Positions 1-10,309 are shown, counted from the first letter of the stretch. The stretch: 64,000 bases of DNA from Alcanivorax sp. DSM 26293 (GCF_900107995.1 NZ_FNUM01000001.1:693695-757694); one strand, 5' to 3'. Made by a program: numbers and translations. Notes: generated by a model from the letters alone, not told the origin.

Positions 1-186
1 CAGAATGGCATCCGCTTCTTCCACGATCGCCGCATCGATCAGGGCCTGGCAGGCGGTGACCCCGCTGACCACACGGCGGATCTGTTCGCGGCCTTCCACC
101 TGCAATCCATTGGGACAGTAGTCCTGAAAGTGATCCGCAGCCAGCTCCTGGTCGAGCAAGGTCAGCATGTAATCGCGCTTGAGCAT
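1..186 (-). CDS. Nif3-like dinuclear metal centre protein (YbgI/DUF34 family), N-terminal part
   Basis: The window opens inside this gene: only the first 62 codons are present and the rest lies before base 1. The start is ATG at 186-184. The visible part has the family's N-terminal signature, [11 protein letters not shown] followed by [17 protein letters not shown], as in E. coli YbgI (recalled). Family members are hexameric proteins with a two-metal site; their reaction is not settled. The gene diverges from algW, as the equivalent does in Pseudomonas. Metal ligands cannot be checked because they lie outside the window. Confidence 0.85.
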   Translation of the reverse strand, partial: MLKRDYMLTLLDQELAADHFQDYCPNGLQVEGREQIRRVVSGVTACQALIDAAIVEEADAIL

Positions 187-214
187 GACACCTACCGGGC
201 AATGATCTGATAAT
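185..214 (+). promoter_or_regulatory. Possible sigma-70 promoter for algW
   Basis: An ATGACA -35 (185-190) and a GATAAT -10 (209-214) are separated by 18 bp, pointing towards algW. The -35 overlaps the start codon of the divergent Nif3-like gene, so transcription of the two could interfere. No sigma-E-type element was recognised. Assigned by eye only. Confidence 0.35.
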
Positions 215-309
215 ATTGCGCGCAGTTTACCTATCCAGACCCGGGCTTGTCTCGTTCGTCCCCGTCCCGGTGGCGGGCGAAAGGCAATGGCACGGGCCAA
301 AGCAAGCGC

Positions 310-1422
310 ATGGGGGCATTGTCGGTGATCAGAGCCTTTCGTTTTTTTGCCGGACCGATTCTGGCGGGGCTGGCCGTGGGCCTGGCCGTGCTGTGGTGGT
401 ATGAGTGGGGTCCGAACGCTCGCCCCGGGCGCTACGACAGCGGCACCGCCAGTTATGCCGGCGCCGTCAACCATGCGGCTCCGGCAGTGGTCAATATTTA
501 CACCACACAAATCCTCACCAGCGATGACGTGCCGGAAGACCCGCTGTTTAACCGCTTTATGGAAGAACCCCGCCGGGAACGGGCCCTGAACAGCCTGGGT
601 TCCGGGGTTATCGTGGACGACGAGGGCTACATCCTTACCAGCTATCACGTGATCCGCGACGCAGACGAAATCCTGGTGGCCCTGCGTGACGGCCGCGATG
701 CCCCGGCCCGGGTGGTGGGCACGGACCCGGAGACCGACCTGGCCCTGCTTCATGTGGCACTGGAAAACCTGCCGGAAGTGGAACTCAACGGTAACGGACC
801 GGTGCAGGTGGGCGATGTGGTGCTGGCCATCGGCAATCCCCTTGGCGTAGGGCAGACCGTTTCCATGGGGATTGTCAGTGCCACCGGGCGCAGCCATCTG
901 GGCATTGCCACTTTCGAGAATTTCATCCAGACCGACGCGGCCATCAACCGCGGCAACTCCGGCGGCGCCCTGATTGATACCCGTGGCCACCTGATCGGCA
1001 TCAACACCGCCATCCTCTCCGCTGACGGCAGCTGGCAGGGCATCGGTTTTGCCACCCCGGCCTCCATCGCCCGGGAAGTGATGCGTGACCTGATCGACCA
1101 TGGCCGGGTGATTCGTGGTTATCTGGGGGTTACCGTGCAGGATATTACCCCGTCCCTGGCCGAGACCTTCGGCATGGACGAAGTGCGCGGTGGTGTGATC
1201 ACGGAAGTGGTCATCGACAGCCCCGCCCACAAGGGTGGCCTGCAGCCCGGCGACGTACTGGTGGGCATCGACGGCACCGCCATGGCCGACGGCTACGAAG
1301 CCATGAACCGCATTGCCGGCATGAAGCCAGAGCAGAAAGTCAGTCTGAACATCGTCCGTAACCGCCAACCGCTGACCGTAGATGTGGTGATTGGTACACG
1401 GCCGCCGGCAGAAACGGAATAA
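310..1422 (+). CDS. algW: Periplasmic site-1 serine protease AlgW/DegS
   Basis: This is an inner-membrane-anchored HtrA-type protease. In Pseudomonas it cuts the anti-sigma factor MucA when misfolded porins bind its PDZ domain, releasing the envelope-stress sigma factor. An N-terminal membrane anchor ([19 protein letters not shown]) precedes a trypsin-like domain with the triad His in SYHVI, Asp in PETDLA and Ser in NRGNSGG, then one C-terminal PDZ domain starting near GYLGVTV. Length (370 aa) fits the family, and a single PDZ excludes the two-PDZ proteases DegP/MucD. I take ATG 310 as the start; the frame extends upstream to TTG 247, and GTG 325 has a better-spaced G-rich sequence, so the exact start is open. 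The mucA/rseA target is not in the window. Confidence 0.92.
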   Translation: MGALSVIRAFRFFAGPILAGLAVGLAVLWWYEWGPNARPGRYDSGTASYAGAVNHAAPAVVNIYTTQILTSDDVPEDPLFNRFMEEPRRERALNSLGSGVIVDDEGYILTSYHVIRDADEILVALRDGRDAPARVVGTDPETDLALLHVALENLPEVELNGNGPVQVGDVVLAIGNPLGVGQTVSMGIVSATGRSHLGIATFENFIQTDAAINRGNSGGALIDTRGHLIGINTAILSADGSWQGIGFATPASIAREVMRDLIDHGRVIRGYLGVTVQDITPSLAETFGMDEVRGGVITEVVIDSPAHKGGLQPGDVLVGIDGTAMADGYEAMNRIAGMKPEQKVSLNIVRNRQPLTVDVVIGTRPPAETE

Positions 1423-1424
1423 AG

Positions 1425-1588
1425 CAGTTAACAGTGAATAGTTAATAGTGAACAGTGCGCGTGAGCGCTTATCTGTCTCTGAAACGCAAGAGGCCGCGCC
1501 CAAGCGATGGGCGCGGCCTCTTGCGTTTCAAGTCAACCCAGCGGGCTGTCGCGCCGCTGTTAACTATTCACTGTTAACTGTTAACTGC
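1425..1588. repeat. Heptad-arm inverted repeat element A
   Basis: The left arm (1425-1457) is four and a half tandem 7-mers of the form YAGTKAA. The right arm (1557-1588) is the complementary series (CTGTTAA, CTATTCA and so on). Between them is a strong hairpin annotated separately. The element fills the gap between convergent algW and the DUF4139 gene, starting 3 bp after the algW stop and ending 3 bp before the other gene's stop codon. Confidence 0.85.
1480..1530. terminator. Bidirectional hairpin in element A
   Basis: A perfect 23-bp stem (1480-1502 pairing with 1508-1530) closes a 5-base loop. The upper stem is GAGGCCGCGCCC, the core sequence seen again at 12.7, 46.5 and 50.1 kb. It lies between two convergent genes, so it probably ends both transcripts, although there is no long T run. 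Confidence 0.7.
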
Positions 1589-1590
1589 CT

Positions 1591-3189
1591 TCAAAGCCCT
1601 TCCACCCCACTCAAACTTTCCCCTGCCGGATAACGAATCTCAAAGCCCTGCTTGAAGCGTTCTTCGCCCCCCGCGGGAAGAGTGAATTGCCAGCGTTGCA
1701 GGCCTTTCACATCATCCACATCCTGTGCATCCGCGGCCTTGCCCTTGGCGGTAACGGTAATATCGTCGTTGCCGGCCACGGGGAGGCGATCCAGCAGGTT
1801 TACCGTGATCGGCTTGTCGTAATGGGAAAGGAGGGTGATGTTCTTGATCGCCGACAGGGTACTTTCCTTGCTGATCAGACCGGTTTCCCCTTCCCGGGAA
1901 GGCTCCCGGGTCACGGTAATCTGAAGGCGCGGATCGTCGCCAAAGCTCATTTTCACCTTTTCACCCTGCTTGATACTTTGCTGGCGGTGGTAGCGGGTCA
2001 GACGCTGACCATCACGCAGCAGGGTGACACTGCCCGCCAGCCAGGGAAGCGGGCTGGTATTGTCCCACTCCCCCACCAGCAGCACTGCGGGCTGCTGCCA
2101 CAGGTAACTTTCCCGGCTCAGGGTTACCGGTAATTCCGCCTGTTGGTAGGAAACCCGGGCACTGGCATCACCACTGGCCAGGGACAACGGCGCGGAAAGC
2201 GGTACCCGCATATCAAAGCCATGTGCCACAGGAGCCGCCACCGGCATGCCGCTGAAGCTCTCTGCCATATCAGCTTGATACGCCGCCGGCTCCGCCATCA
2301 CCGCCCGCAATGATTGCTTTCGCATCTCCGGCTGAGGGGCTGCCAACCGTACAATCCAGGGCGTCGGATCGGGCAGGTGGCGATAACCGGCCGGCACCAG
2401 ACCCAGGGTAGCGCGGACATTCTGCCAGTCCTCACCGGTCCGGTTATGGATCAGGGCAATGCCGGTCACCGCCACGTTTTCATTGCGGCTGTTCAGATCC
2501 ACCCGCAGCTGATTCTGCCAGCCCGCCTGGCGGGTAAAGTACTTTAGCTCAACCTTCGCCGTTGACGGTTTGTTAGCGCTGACGGTGAGAACCAGTTCGC
2601 GGCTGCGGGTTTGTCCTTGCCCCAACTGCTGGCGTTCCTGGCGCAGGGCGTCCAGTTTCTGTTGCTGGTTGTGACGTACCACTGCCCGCTGGTTGATGGC
2701 CGCCTGCCGCTGTTCCACCGCCTTGCCGATGGACGCCCAGGCGCTGGACCACTTTTCTACCGGCACCTGCGCAAACACCGCTTGCCCCTGGGGAGCCTGC
2801 CCCATTAGCGACTGCAGATGGTGAATCTGTTGCTGATCCAATGCATCCGCTGCCTTGGCGGCGGCCATGATCTGCTCCAGTTCGAGGATGGCCGCATCCA
2901 ACTCGGCCCGCCGGGCTGATACATCGGCTTTGTTGATGGCAAATCCCTGGCGGACACCCTGCAAGCGAGCGCCCTTCACCGTCACCTGCAAGCTGTCCAG
3001 ATCCAGCTCCGGCAGACCACTGACTACCAGTTGGTGCTCACCAGCGGAGAGGGACTGACTGAGAGTGCGAGTGAGATCGGCCTGGGAGGGGAATAACACC
3101 GCCTCGCTCACCGGCGCGGTGAGGTTGAAATCAGCGGCCAAAAGGGACGTGGGCAACAGCGCACAGGCAAGCAGCAACGATCGTTTCAT
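1591..3189 (-). CDS. Secreted DUF4140/DUF4139 (MuiA-like) protein
   Basis: This 532-aa exported protein has a clear signal peptide (LLLACALLPTSLLA, cleavage before ADFN). An N-terminal DUF4140-type segment carries the typical LSAGEHQLVVSGLPELDLDS (about residues 30-115). A Q/A-rich coiled-coil region (about 85-190) follows, then a beta-rich DUF4139 domain from about 215 with a typical opening (KYFTRQAGW). Some relatives are annotated 'mucoidy inhibitor MuiA', but the molecular function is unknown. The start is ATG 3189 with AAAGGA upstream. It lies between algW and hisC, which are adjacent in Pseudomonas, and is flanked on both sides by repeat elements, so it may be a local insertion. Confidence 0.8.
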   Translation of the reverse strand: MKRSLLLACALLPTSLLAADFNLTAPVSEAVLFPSQADLTRTLSQSLSAGEHQLVVSGLPELDLDSLQVTVKGARLQGVRQGFAINKADVSARRAELDAAILELEQIMAAAKAADALDQQQIHHLQSLMGQAPQGQAVFAQVPVEKWSSAWASIGKAVEQRQAAINQRAVVRHNQQQKLDALRQERQQLGQGQTRSRELVLTVSANKPSTAKVELKYFTRQAGWQNQLRVDLNSRNENVAVTGIALIHNRTGEDWQNVRATLGLVPAGYRHLPDPTPWIVRLAAPQPEMRKQSLRAVMAEPAAYQADMAESFSGMPVAAPVAHGFDMRVPLSAPLSLASGDASARVSYQQAELPVTLSRESYLWQQPAVLLVGEWDNTSPLPWLAGSVTLLRDGQRLTRYHRQQSIKQGEKVKMSFGDDPRLQITVTREPSREGETGLISKESTLSAIKNITLLSHYDKPITVNLLDRLPVAGNDDITVTAKGKAADAQDVDDVKGLQRWQFTLPAGGEERFKQGFEIRYPAGESLSGVEGL

Positions 3190-3304
3190 TATTCGGGTCC
3201 TTTCCGTTGGACGATACCTGTTAGTACCGCAGGTATTGGGAAAGGTTCAAGCGGGGAGTCTTGCGGCGTTGGTTGGCGCGATCTTCCTGTGCAGAAAAAG
3301 ATTA

Positions 3305-3570
3305 TTTACCACAGAGAACACAGAGATCACTGAGAAAAAGCCAAATCTCCGGTGGCCCGCGTAGGGTGCACTGAGCCTAAGGCGAACTGCACCGGATGGG
3401 TTGGGCAATGGTGCAGTTCGCCTTAGGCTCAGTGCACCCTACGTTACGATCACTGTCCGTAGGAGCGTCGCTGGCGGCGCGATTCCAGAGTCTGAGCAAA
3501 ACCCGTTTCACCACAGAAAACACAGAAGCCCTTGCTTTTCTCGGTGTGCTCTGTGCCCTCTGCGGTAAAA
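3305..3570. repeat. CACAGAG nonamer repeat island
   Basis: This occupies most of the 403-bp gap 3190-3592 and nothing in it looks coding. TTTACC plus three 9-mers (ACAGAGAAC, ACAGAGATC, ACTGAGAAA) lies at 3305-3337. A second degenerate copy is at 3507-3530, and the complementary arm is at 3534-3570 (read from the other strand: TTTTTACC, GCAGAGGGC, ACAGAGCAC, ACCGAGAAA). Between them sit the 33-bp palindrome (3361-3442) and a single GTAGGAGCGTCGC-type arm near 3460. Confidence 0.8.
3361..3442. repeat. 33-bp perfect inverted repeat (GTAGGGTGCACTGAGCC type), copy 1
   Basis: Arms at 3361-3393 and 3410-3442 are exact reverse complements (33 of 33) around a 16-bp loop. The same two arms recur unchanged at 20783-20881 with a different loop, and one degenerate arm occurs at 38563-38594. 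No transposase is nearby, so this looks like a non-autonomous, REP- or MITE-like element. Confidence 0.85.
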
Positions 3571-3592
3571 ATCAGATTTGCTGCGGCGGAGA

Positions 3593-4666
3593 TCAGAGCA
3601 GGGTGTCCAGCGCGTCGATCAACTCCTGGTTCTGCTCTGCAGTGCCCACGGTAATGCGCAGGTAGTCGGCGATGCGTTCAGGCTTGCCGAAGTGGCGCAC
3701 GATGATGCCCTGCTCCCGCAGGCCCTGAGCGAGAGACGCACCACTGTGTTGCGGGTGGCGAGTAAAGAGGAAATTGGCCGCCGACGGCAGACTGTCGAAG
3801 CCGCGCCGGGAGAGCTGCTCGTTGAGCCAGTCACGCTGGCGGATTACCTGTTCACAGCCCTGCTCGAACCATGCCTGATCCTGGAATGCGGCCACACCGG
3901 CGGCAATAGCCAGGCGATCCAGCGGATAGGAATTGAAGCTGTCCTTGATGCGGTTCAGACCATCAATCAGCGCCTCATCGCCCACGGCCAGACCGATACG
4001 CAAACCGGCCAGGGAACGGGACTTGGACAGGGTCTGGGTGACCAACAGATTCGGGTAGCGGTTGACCAGGCTGATGGCCGTATCGCCACCGAAGTCGATG
4101 TAGGCTTCGTCAATCACCACCAGGGTTTCTGTATTGGCCTGCAGCAGACGCTCGATATCGCTCAGCGGCATTAACTTGCCGGTGGGGGCATTGGGGTTGG
4201 GGAAAATAATGCCGCCATTGGGTTTCAGGTAGTCTTCCACATTGATGGACAGCGTCTCGTCCAGCGCTACCGGCTCATAGTCGATCTGGTAGAGGCCGCA
4301 ATAGACCTTGTAGAAGCTGTAGGTGATGTCCGGAAACAGCAAGGGTTTGTTCTGGCGGAAAAAACCCATGAACAGATGCGCCAGCACCTCGTCGGAACCG
4401 TTGCCGACGAACACCTGGGAACGCTGGATAGCATGGCCCTGAGCAGAATAGTAATCGGCAATGGCCTGCTTGAGCTCACCACTGTCCGGATCCGGGTACA
4501 GACGCAGGCGCTCGTCCGCTTGCCCACGAATCGCCTCAATCACCTTTGGCGACGGACCCAGGGGGTGCTCATTGGTATTCAACTTCACCAACCTGTCCAT
4601 CTTCGGCTGCTCGCCGGGAACATAGGGTTCCAGTTGGTGAACGAAGTCGCTCCAGTATTTGCTCAT
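3593..4666 (-). CDS. hisC: Histidinol-phosphate aminotransferase
   Basis: This is a PLP enzyme that converts imidazole-acetol phosphate plus glutamate to histidinol phosphate. It has 357 aa with fold-type I landmarks: [12 protein letters not shown] at the N-terminus, NPNAPTG (residues 157-163), the DEAY Asp/Tyr near 186-189 and the PLP lysine K215 in [10 protein letters not shown], followed by GLRIG. The start is ATG 4666; the frame extends 46 codons further only by running into hisD. It is the last gene of the hisG-hisD-hisC run, 17 bp after hisD. The next 300 bp downstream are repeats. Confidence 0.95.
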   Translation of the reverse strand: MSKYWSDFVHQLEPYVPGEQPKMDRLVKLNTNEHPLGPSPKVIEAIRGQADERLRLYPDPDSGELKQAIADYYSAQGHAIQRSQVFVGNGSDEVLAHLFMGFFRQNKPLLFPDITYSFYKVYCGLYQIDYEPVALDETLSINVEDYLKPNGGIIFPNPNAPTGKLMPLSDIERLLQANTETLVVIDEAYIDFGGDTAISLVNRYPNLLVTQTLSKSRSLAGLRIGLAVGDEALIDGLNRIKDSFNSYPLDRLAIAAGVAAFQDQAWFEQGCEQVIRQRDWLNEQLSRRGFDSLPSAANFLFTRHPQHSGASLAQGLREQGIIVRHFGKPERIADYLRITVGTAEQNQELIDALDTLL

Positions 4667-4683
4667 AGTTTTGTCGTCCGAGG

Positions 4684-5994
4684 TCAGACGTCTGACGCTT
4701 TCTTGATTCGGTATTCGGCGCTGCGCGCGTGGGCGGTGAGGCTTTCGCCGCGGGCCAGGGGTGAGGCGATTTTCGCCAGCTCGCTGGCGCCCTCCGGGGA
4801 GCAACCGATCAGTGAGCTGCGCTTCTGGAAATCATACACACCCAGGGGGGAAGAAAATCGTGCCGTGGCACTGGTGGGCAACACGTGATTGGGGCCCGCG
4901 CAGTAATCACCCAGGGCTTCCGGCGTGTGACGGCCCAGGAAGATGGCACCGGCATGACGAATCTGTTTTGCCCATTGCTCGGCGTCATCAATGGAAAGCT
5001 CCAGATGCTCGGAGGCAATGGTATTGGCCAGGGCAATGGCCTGCTCCAGATCCTGCACCTGAATCATGGCGCCGCGATGTTTCATGGACGTACGGATAAT
5101 GGTTTCCCGCTCCAGAGTCACCGCCAGTTTTTCCATGGACTCGGCCACCTGTTGCAGGAAGTCGCCGTCCGGGCTGACCAGGATGGCCTGGGCTTCCTCG
5201 TCATGTTCTGCCTGGGAAAACAGGTCCATGGCGATCCAGTCAGGGTCGGTCTTGCCATCACAGACCACCAGAATTTCCGACGGCCCGGCGATCATGTCGA
5301 TGCCGACCTTGCCGAATACCTGGCGCTTGGCTTCCGCCACATAGATGTTGCCGGGGCCGACGATCTTGTCCACCGCAGGCACCGTCTCGGTGCCGTAGGC
5401 CAGTGCCGCTACCGCCTGGGCGCCCCCCAGGGTGAATAGCTTGTCCACCCCGGCAATGGCCGCCGCCGCCAGCACCATGTCGTTGATTTCGCCATCCGGG
5501 GCCGGCGACACCATGATGATTTCACCCACACCTGCCACCTTGGCCGGCAAGGCGTTCATCAGCACCGAGCTGGGATAGGCGGCCTTGCCACCGGGCACGT
5601 AGATACCGGCCCGATCCAGCGGTGTCACCTGTTGGCCCAGTAATGTGCCATCCGCTTCCCGGTACTGCCAGGAATCCTGCTTCTGCTTTTCGTGGTAGCG
5701 ACGCACCCGTTCGGCGGCCGCTTCCAGCGCCTGGCGCTGTTCGGCAGGAATACGCTCCAGGGCTGCCTGCAATTGATCATGCCCCACCACCAGCGCATCC
5801 ATGGCGGCCACGTCGCGACGGTCAAAACGGTTGGTGTATTCCACCAGCGCCGCATCGCCGCGTTTGGCCACATCACGAAGAATACCGCGCACCCGATCCG
5901 CTACTTCCTCGTCCCGCTCTTCGGACCAGGCGGTGAGCGCAGCCAGCTTGGCATCGAAATCCGCGTCTTGGGCGTTAAGCCAGGTGGTTTCCAT
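4684..5994 (-). CDS. hisD: Histidinol dehydrogenase
   Basis: This zinc enzyme carries out the last two steps of histidine synthesis, oxidising histidinol to histidine with two NAD+. At 436 aa it has the expected length, with [44 protein letters not shown] (Gln/His ligand region), the general-base motif ASEHLEL and the C-terminal [13 protein letters not shown] prefer ATG 5994. An in-frame GTG at 6018 would add 8 residues, but its upstream sequence has no ribosome site and runs straight into a nonamer repeat. It lies between hisG and hisC on the same strand. Confidence 0.93.
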   Translation of the reverse strand: METTWLNAQDADFDAKLAALTAWSEERDEEVADRVRGILRDVAKRGDAALVEYTNRFDRRDVAAMDALVVGHDQLQAALERIPAEQRQALEAAAERVRRYHEKQKQDSWQYREADGTLLGQQVTPLDRAGIYVPGGKAAYPSSVLMNALPAKVAGVGEIIMVSPAPDGEINDMVLAAAAIAGVDKLFTLGGAQAVAALAYGTETVPAVDKIVGPGNIYVAEAKRQVFGKVGIDMIAGPSEILVVCDGKTDPDWIAMDLFSQAEHDEEAQAILVSPDGDFLQQVAESMEKLAVTLERETIIRTSMKHRGAMIQVQDLEQAIALANTIASEHLELSIDDAEQWAKQIRHAGAIFLGRHTPEALGDYCAGPNHVLPTSATARFSSPLGVYDFQKRSSLIGCSPEGASELAKIASPLARGESLTAHARSAEYRIKKASDV

Positions 5995-6026
5995 GGTTGG
6001 CACCGTAGTCAAAGTCACAATCTGTT

Positions 6027-6162
6027 TTTACCACAAAGGGCACAGGATTCAGTGAGGAGAAGGCGGGTCTTTTTCTATCACCAAGATCAACAACGCCTGT
6101 CGCAACGCCCCATCGACCAATGGGCGGTTATTCTCGCGCGCATTGTGACCACTGTGGTGAAA
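6027..6162. repeat. Degenerate CACAGAG nonamer element between hisG and hisD
   Basis: TTTACC plus 9-mers ACAAAGGGC, ACAGGATTC and AGTGAGGAG occupy 6027-6059. A short complementary remnant (TGTGGTGAAA) lies near 6153-6162. This is the same family as the island at 3305-3570. It sits inside what should be one histidine operon, so read-through has to cross it. Confidence 0.6.
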
Positions 6163-6166
6163 GGTG

Positions 6167-6811
6167 TTAGCCCGCCTTGCGAGCCGCCACCGCCTCGGCC
6201 AGCTGATCCAGGATTCCCTGAATATCCCCGTGACGGGTTTTCATGCTGGCGCGGTTGACGATCACCCGGGTGGAGATATGGGCAATCAGCTCGGTGGGCT
6301 CCAGGCCATTGGCGCGCAGGGTGTTGCCGGTGTCCACGATATCCACAATGCGGTCGGCCAGGCCCACCAGCGGGGCCAGTTCCATGGCACCGTAGAGCTT
6401 GATCACTTCCGCCTGTTTGCCCTGCTGGGCATAGTAGGCCTTGGCCACGTTGACGAACTTGGTGGCCACACGCAGGCGACTGCCTACTTCCGGAGCATCC
6501 TTCACCGCCGCCACCATCAACTTGCAGCGGGCGATATCCAGATCCAGAGGCTCGAACACACCATCAGCGCCGTGCTCCATGAGCACATCCTTGCCGGCCA
6601 CACCGATATCCGCCGCGCCGTGCTGCACATAGGGCGGAACATCCGTGGCGCGGATGATGATGATCTTCACATCGTCGCGGGTGGTGTCGAAGATCAGCTT
6701 GCGCGAGGCCTCCGGATCTTCCAGCAGCTCAATGCCCGCCGCTTTCAGCAACGGCAGGGTTTCCTTGAGGATGCGCCCTTTGGACAGGGCGATGGTCAAC
6801 GGCTTGGTCAT
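6167..6811 (-). CDS. hisG: ATP phosphoribosyltransferase, short form
   Basis: This catalyses the first committed step of histidine synthesis, joining ATP and PRPP to phosphoribosyl-ATP. The 214-aa length is the short form, which lacks the C-terminal allosteric domain and in known cases works only with the HisRS-like subunit HisZ. Visible motifs are IALSKGRIL at the start, [16 protein letters not shown] and the PRPP-binding loop [14 protein letters not shown]. The start is ATG 6811; the frame upstream reaches only a TTG at 6829. murA ends 18 bp upstream, so the genes are probably co-transcribed. No hisZ is present in the window. Confidence 0.95.
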   Translation of the reverse strand: MTKPLTIALSKGRILKETLPLLKAAGIELLEDPEASRKLIFDTTRDDVKIIIIRATDVPPYVQHGAADIGVAGKDVLMEHGADGVFEPLDLDIARCKLMVAAVKDAPEVGSRLRVATKFVNVAKAYYAQQGKQAEVIKLYGAMELAPLVGLADRIVDIVDTGNTLRANGLEPTELIAHISTRVIVNRASMKTRHGDIQGILDQLAEAVAARKAG

Positions 6812-6829
6812 TACGACGGTCTTTCCCAA

Positions 6830-8101
<1,272 letters not shown>

Positions 8102-8132
8102 CTAGACTTGTCAGAGGGCCAGGCGCAATGCC

Positions 8133-8387
8133 TCAGCCGATACCCATCTTCTGGGCTTTTTCCCACTCGGCCGGGGTATAGGTAATGATTTGCACCGCGT
8201 GGATGGTGTTGCTCTGGATCTGCTCGTTGATGGTGGCGTAGACCAGCTGCTGCTTCTTCACCGGCATCAGGCCTTCAAAGGCCGTGGAAATGACGCGAAT
8301 CTGGAACCGGTCGCCGCCGCCTTCCACCGCCACATCGGCATCGTCAAAACCGGCTTCGACCAGTGCTTTTACCTCTTCCGGATTCAT
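8133..8387 (-). CDS. ibaG: BolA-family protein IbaG
   Basis: An 84-aa BolA-type protein. Members bind monothiol glutaredoxins and [2Fe-2S] clusters; IbaG is linked to acid stress and iron handling. The BolA core is seen in FQIRVISTAFEGLMPVKKQQLVYA (here split around residues 28-51), ending in TIHAVQIITYTPAEW. The gene order ibaG-murA favours IbaG (YrbA) over BolA itself. ATG 8387 has GAGGAG upstream. murA follows 40 bp downstream. Confidence 0.9.
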   Translation of the reverse strand: MNPEEVKALVEAGFDDADVAVEGGGDRFQIRVISTAFEGLMPVKKQQLVYATINEQIQSNTIHAVQIITYTPAEWEKAQKMGIG

Positions 8388-8424
8388 GCTCGCTCCTCAT
8401 CGGGGCCGACAGCGGCCCGAACAG

Positions 8425-8451
8425 CGAGGAGCGGGATTAACCCGCTCCTCG
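8425..8451 (-). terminator. Hairpin between mlaC and ibaG
   Basis: CGAGGAGCGGG (8425-8435) pairs with 8441-8451 around a 5-base loop. A second stem, GGGCCG/CGGCCC, lies at 8403-8418, closer to the ibaG start. There is no T tract on the minus strand, so this may be a weak terminator or an RNA-processing structure. It occupies the place where mlaB would be expected. Confidence 0.4.
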
Positions 8452-8512
8452 GTGAAAACGGCAATAATACGCGAGCCGACGCCCCCTTGCCACGGCGGCA
8501 CCGCCGGAAGAA

Positions 8513-9157
8513 TCAGCTCTTCGGGTCGCTGTCCTTGATACCCGCATCAATCTTGGCGTCTGCAGACCAGGTGTCGATCACCTTGTCGATGTCGTTGTAC
8601 TGCTGCATGCCCTGGGCAAACTGACTCCTGAAGGTATCGCGCAGGTCGAGACCATTGACGACCACATTGACCACCCGCCACTGGCCATCACGCAGGAACA
8701 GGGTGTAGTAGATCGGTACCGTCTTGCCGGAGTTGGTCTTCACCTCCATGCGCACCCGGGCATAATCGCCTTTGCGATCCCCTTCCTGCATGGGCAGCGT
8801 AGTAATCTTCTGGCCTTCATAGAGGGTAATACCGGAGGCATAGGTATTGATCAGGCTATTCTTGAACACGTCCAGAAACCGGTACTTCTGTTCCTTGCTG
8901 GACGGCCCGAAGTAATCGCCCATCACCCTCCGAGTGATACGCTTGAAGTCCACCAGATCGCCAAGCTCCTCGCGCACCAGCTCCTTGGCCCGGTCCGGAT
9001 CAGCCTCCAGTTGCTCCCGCTCCGCCTCGATACGGGAGGTCATGCGCTCCACCGCTTCCATCACCACCTGCCGCGGATCGCTGTCCGCCGCCGCCAAAGA
9101 GGCCATGGCGGTAAACACCATTGCCAGCCAGATCCGGATAACACGCTGCAAATGCAT
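8513..9157 (-). CDS. mlaC: Phospholipid-binding periplasmic protein MlaC (Ttg2D family)
   Basis: This is the soluble periplasmic carrier of the Mla pathway, which moves phospholipids between the outer-membrane MlaA complex and the inner-membrane MlaFEDB ABC transporter. It has 214 aa with a signal peptide (AMVFTAMASLAAA, then DSDPR). MlaC-family features include RRVMGDYF, the segment FKNSLINTYASGITLYEGQKI and the C-terminal WRVVNVVVNGLDLRDTFRSQ. ATG 9157 is preceded by GGGAG. Unlike in Pseudomonas and E. coli, no mlaF, mlaE or mlaD lies upstream; the divergent neighbour is kdsD. No mlaB separates it from ibaG. Confidence 0.9.
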   Translation of the reverse strand: MHLQRVIRIWLAMVFTAMASLAAADSDPRQVVMEAVERMTSRIEAEREQLEADPDRAKELVREELGDLVDFKRITRRVMGDYFGPSSKEQKYRFLDVFKNSLINTYASGITLYEGQKITTLPMQEGDRKGDYARVRMEVKTNSGKTVPIYYTLFLRDGQWRVVNVVVNGLDLRDTFRSQFAQGMQQYNDIDKVIDTWSADAKIDAGIKDSDPKS

Positions 9158-9287
9158 AGAAAACTCCCTGTTAATGTCCGGCGGTTTTACGGTTTTATAC
9201 CGCTGATGTCCAGTAACACACTGAACCGCATCTGCTTTGTTGGAGTCACAAGATGTCCCAACGGTTCCAAATGAAACAGAATTCGGG

Positions 9288-9316
9288 TCAACGAGGCGTC
9301 CCCAGCAATGTATAAT
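9288..9316 (+). promoter_or_regulatory. Promoter for the kdsD-lptB operon
   Basis: There is a perfect TATAAT at 9311-9316, 25 bp before the kdsD start. The -35 is poor (TCAACG at 9288-9293, 17-bp spacing). A TATAAA on the opposite strand at 9199-9194 may serve mlaC. The 183-bp gap 9158-9340 shows no other structure. Confidence 0.45.
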
Positions 9317-9340
9317 CGACCCCGACCAGAGGAGAGATGA

Positions 9341-10309
9341 ATGAGTCACGACCACATCGGCGTGGGTCGACGGGTACTGGACATCGAGGCCAGAGCCGTT
9401 GATTGCCTGAAAGACAGCCTGGATGACAGCTTCTCCGCCGCCTGCGACCTGATGCTGGCCGCCCGCGGACGGGTCATCGTCACCGGCATGGGGAAAAGTG
9501 GCCACGTGGGCAGCAAACTAGCCGCCACCCTGGCCAGCACCGGCACACCTTCTTTCTTTGTGCATCCGGGGGAAGCGTCCCACGGCGACCTGGGCATGAT
9601 CACCCCGGACGATGTGGTGCTGGCCCTGTCCAACTCCGGAGAAACCGCCGAAGTACTGGCCATCCTCCCTGTCATCAAACGCAAGGGCACCGCCCTGATT
9701 GGCATGACCGGCCGGCCACAATCTGCCCTGGCGCAGCTCTCCGATGTGCACCTGACCGTGGCGGTCAGCGAAGAAGCCTGCCCGCACAATCTGGCCCCCA
9801 CCTCCTCCACCACAGCGGCCCTTGCCATGGGCGATGCCTTGGCCATCGCCCTGCTGGAAGCCCGTGGCTTTACGCCCGAAGATTTCGCCATGAGTCACCC
9901 CGGCGGCAGCCTGGGCCGGCGCCTGCTATTGAAGGTGGATGACATCATGCACGCCGGGGAACAACTGCCGGTGGTTGCCAGCGGGACCTCGCTCAGCGAA
10001 GCGCTACTGGAAATGACCCGCAAGGGGCTGGGCATGACAGCCATCACCCGGGACGACGGCACCCTGGCAGGCATCTTCACTGATGGCGATCTGCGCCGCA
10101 TGCTGGACCGCGACATCGACATCCGCAAGGCCACCATCGACGAGGTGATGGTGGCCCAGCCAATCACCATTGAACCTGGCCACCTGGCCGCGGAGGCCCT
10201 GCAGATCATGGAAAGCCGCAAGATCAACGGCCTGATGGTCTGCGACCAGGACCGCAAGCCACTGGGTGCCTTCAATATGCAGGACCTGCTGCGCGCGGGG
10301 GTGGTGTAA
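9341..10309 (+). CDS. kdsD: Arabinose-5-phosphate isomerase
   Basis: This interconverts D-ribulose 5-phosphate and D-arabinose 5-phosphate, the entry to Kdo synthesis for lipopolysaccharide. It has 322 aa: a SIS domain (about 30-180) with GMGKSGHVGSKLAATLASTG, HPGEASHGDLG and LSNSGETAEV, the SHPGGSLGRR motif near 185-194, and two CBS domains (about 200-260 and 270-322). ATG 9341 follows GGAGAG. It is the first gene of the kdsD-kdsC-lptC-lptA-lptB operon; the kdsC start codon follows its stop directly. Confidence 0.96.
   Translation: MSHDHIGVGRRVLDIEARAVDCLKDSLDDSFSAACDLMLAARGRVIVTGMGKSGHVGSKLAATLASTGTPSFFVHPGEASHGDLGMITPDDVVLALSNSGETAEVLAILPVIKRKGTALIGMTGRPQSALAQLSDVHLTVAVSEEACPHNLAPTSSTTAALAMGDALAIALLEARGFTPEDFAMSHPGGSLGRRLLLKVDDIMHAGEQLPVVASGTSLSEALLEMTRKGLGMTAITRDDGTLAGIFTDGDLRRMLDRDIDIRKATIDEVMVAQPITIEPGHLAAEALQIMESRKINGLMVCDQDRKPLGAFNMQDLLRAGVV

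Noticed and set aside
1425-1588. CRISPR array
   Set aside because: The repeats are 7 bp, contiguous and paired as inverted arms; there are no unique spacers and no cas genes.
3361-3442. Insertion sequence end
   Set aside because: No transposase gene or target-site duplication is visible; it is a short palindrome only.
8388-8512. Small STAS-domain gene mlaB
   Set aside because: The gap is only 125 bp, too short for mlaB, and is occupied by two hairpins.
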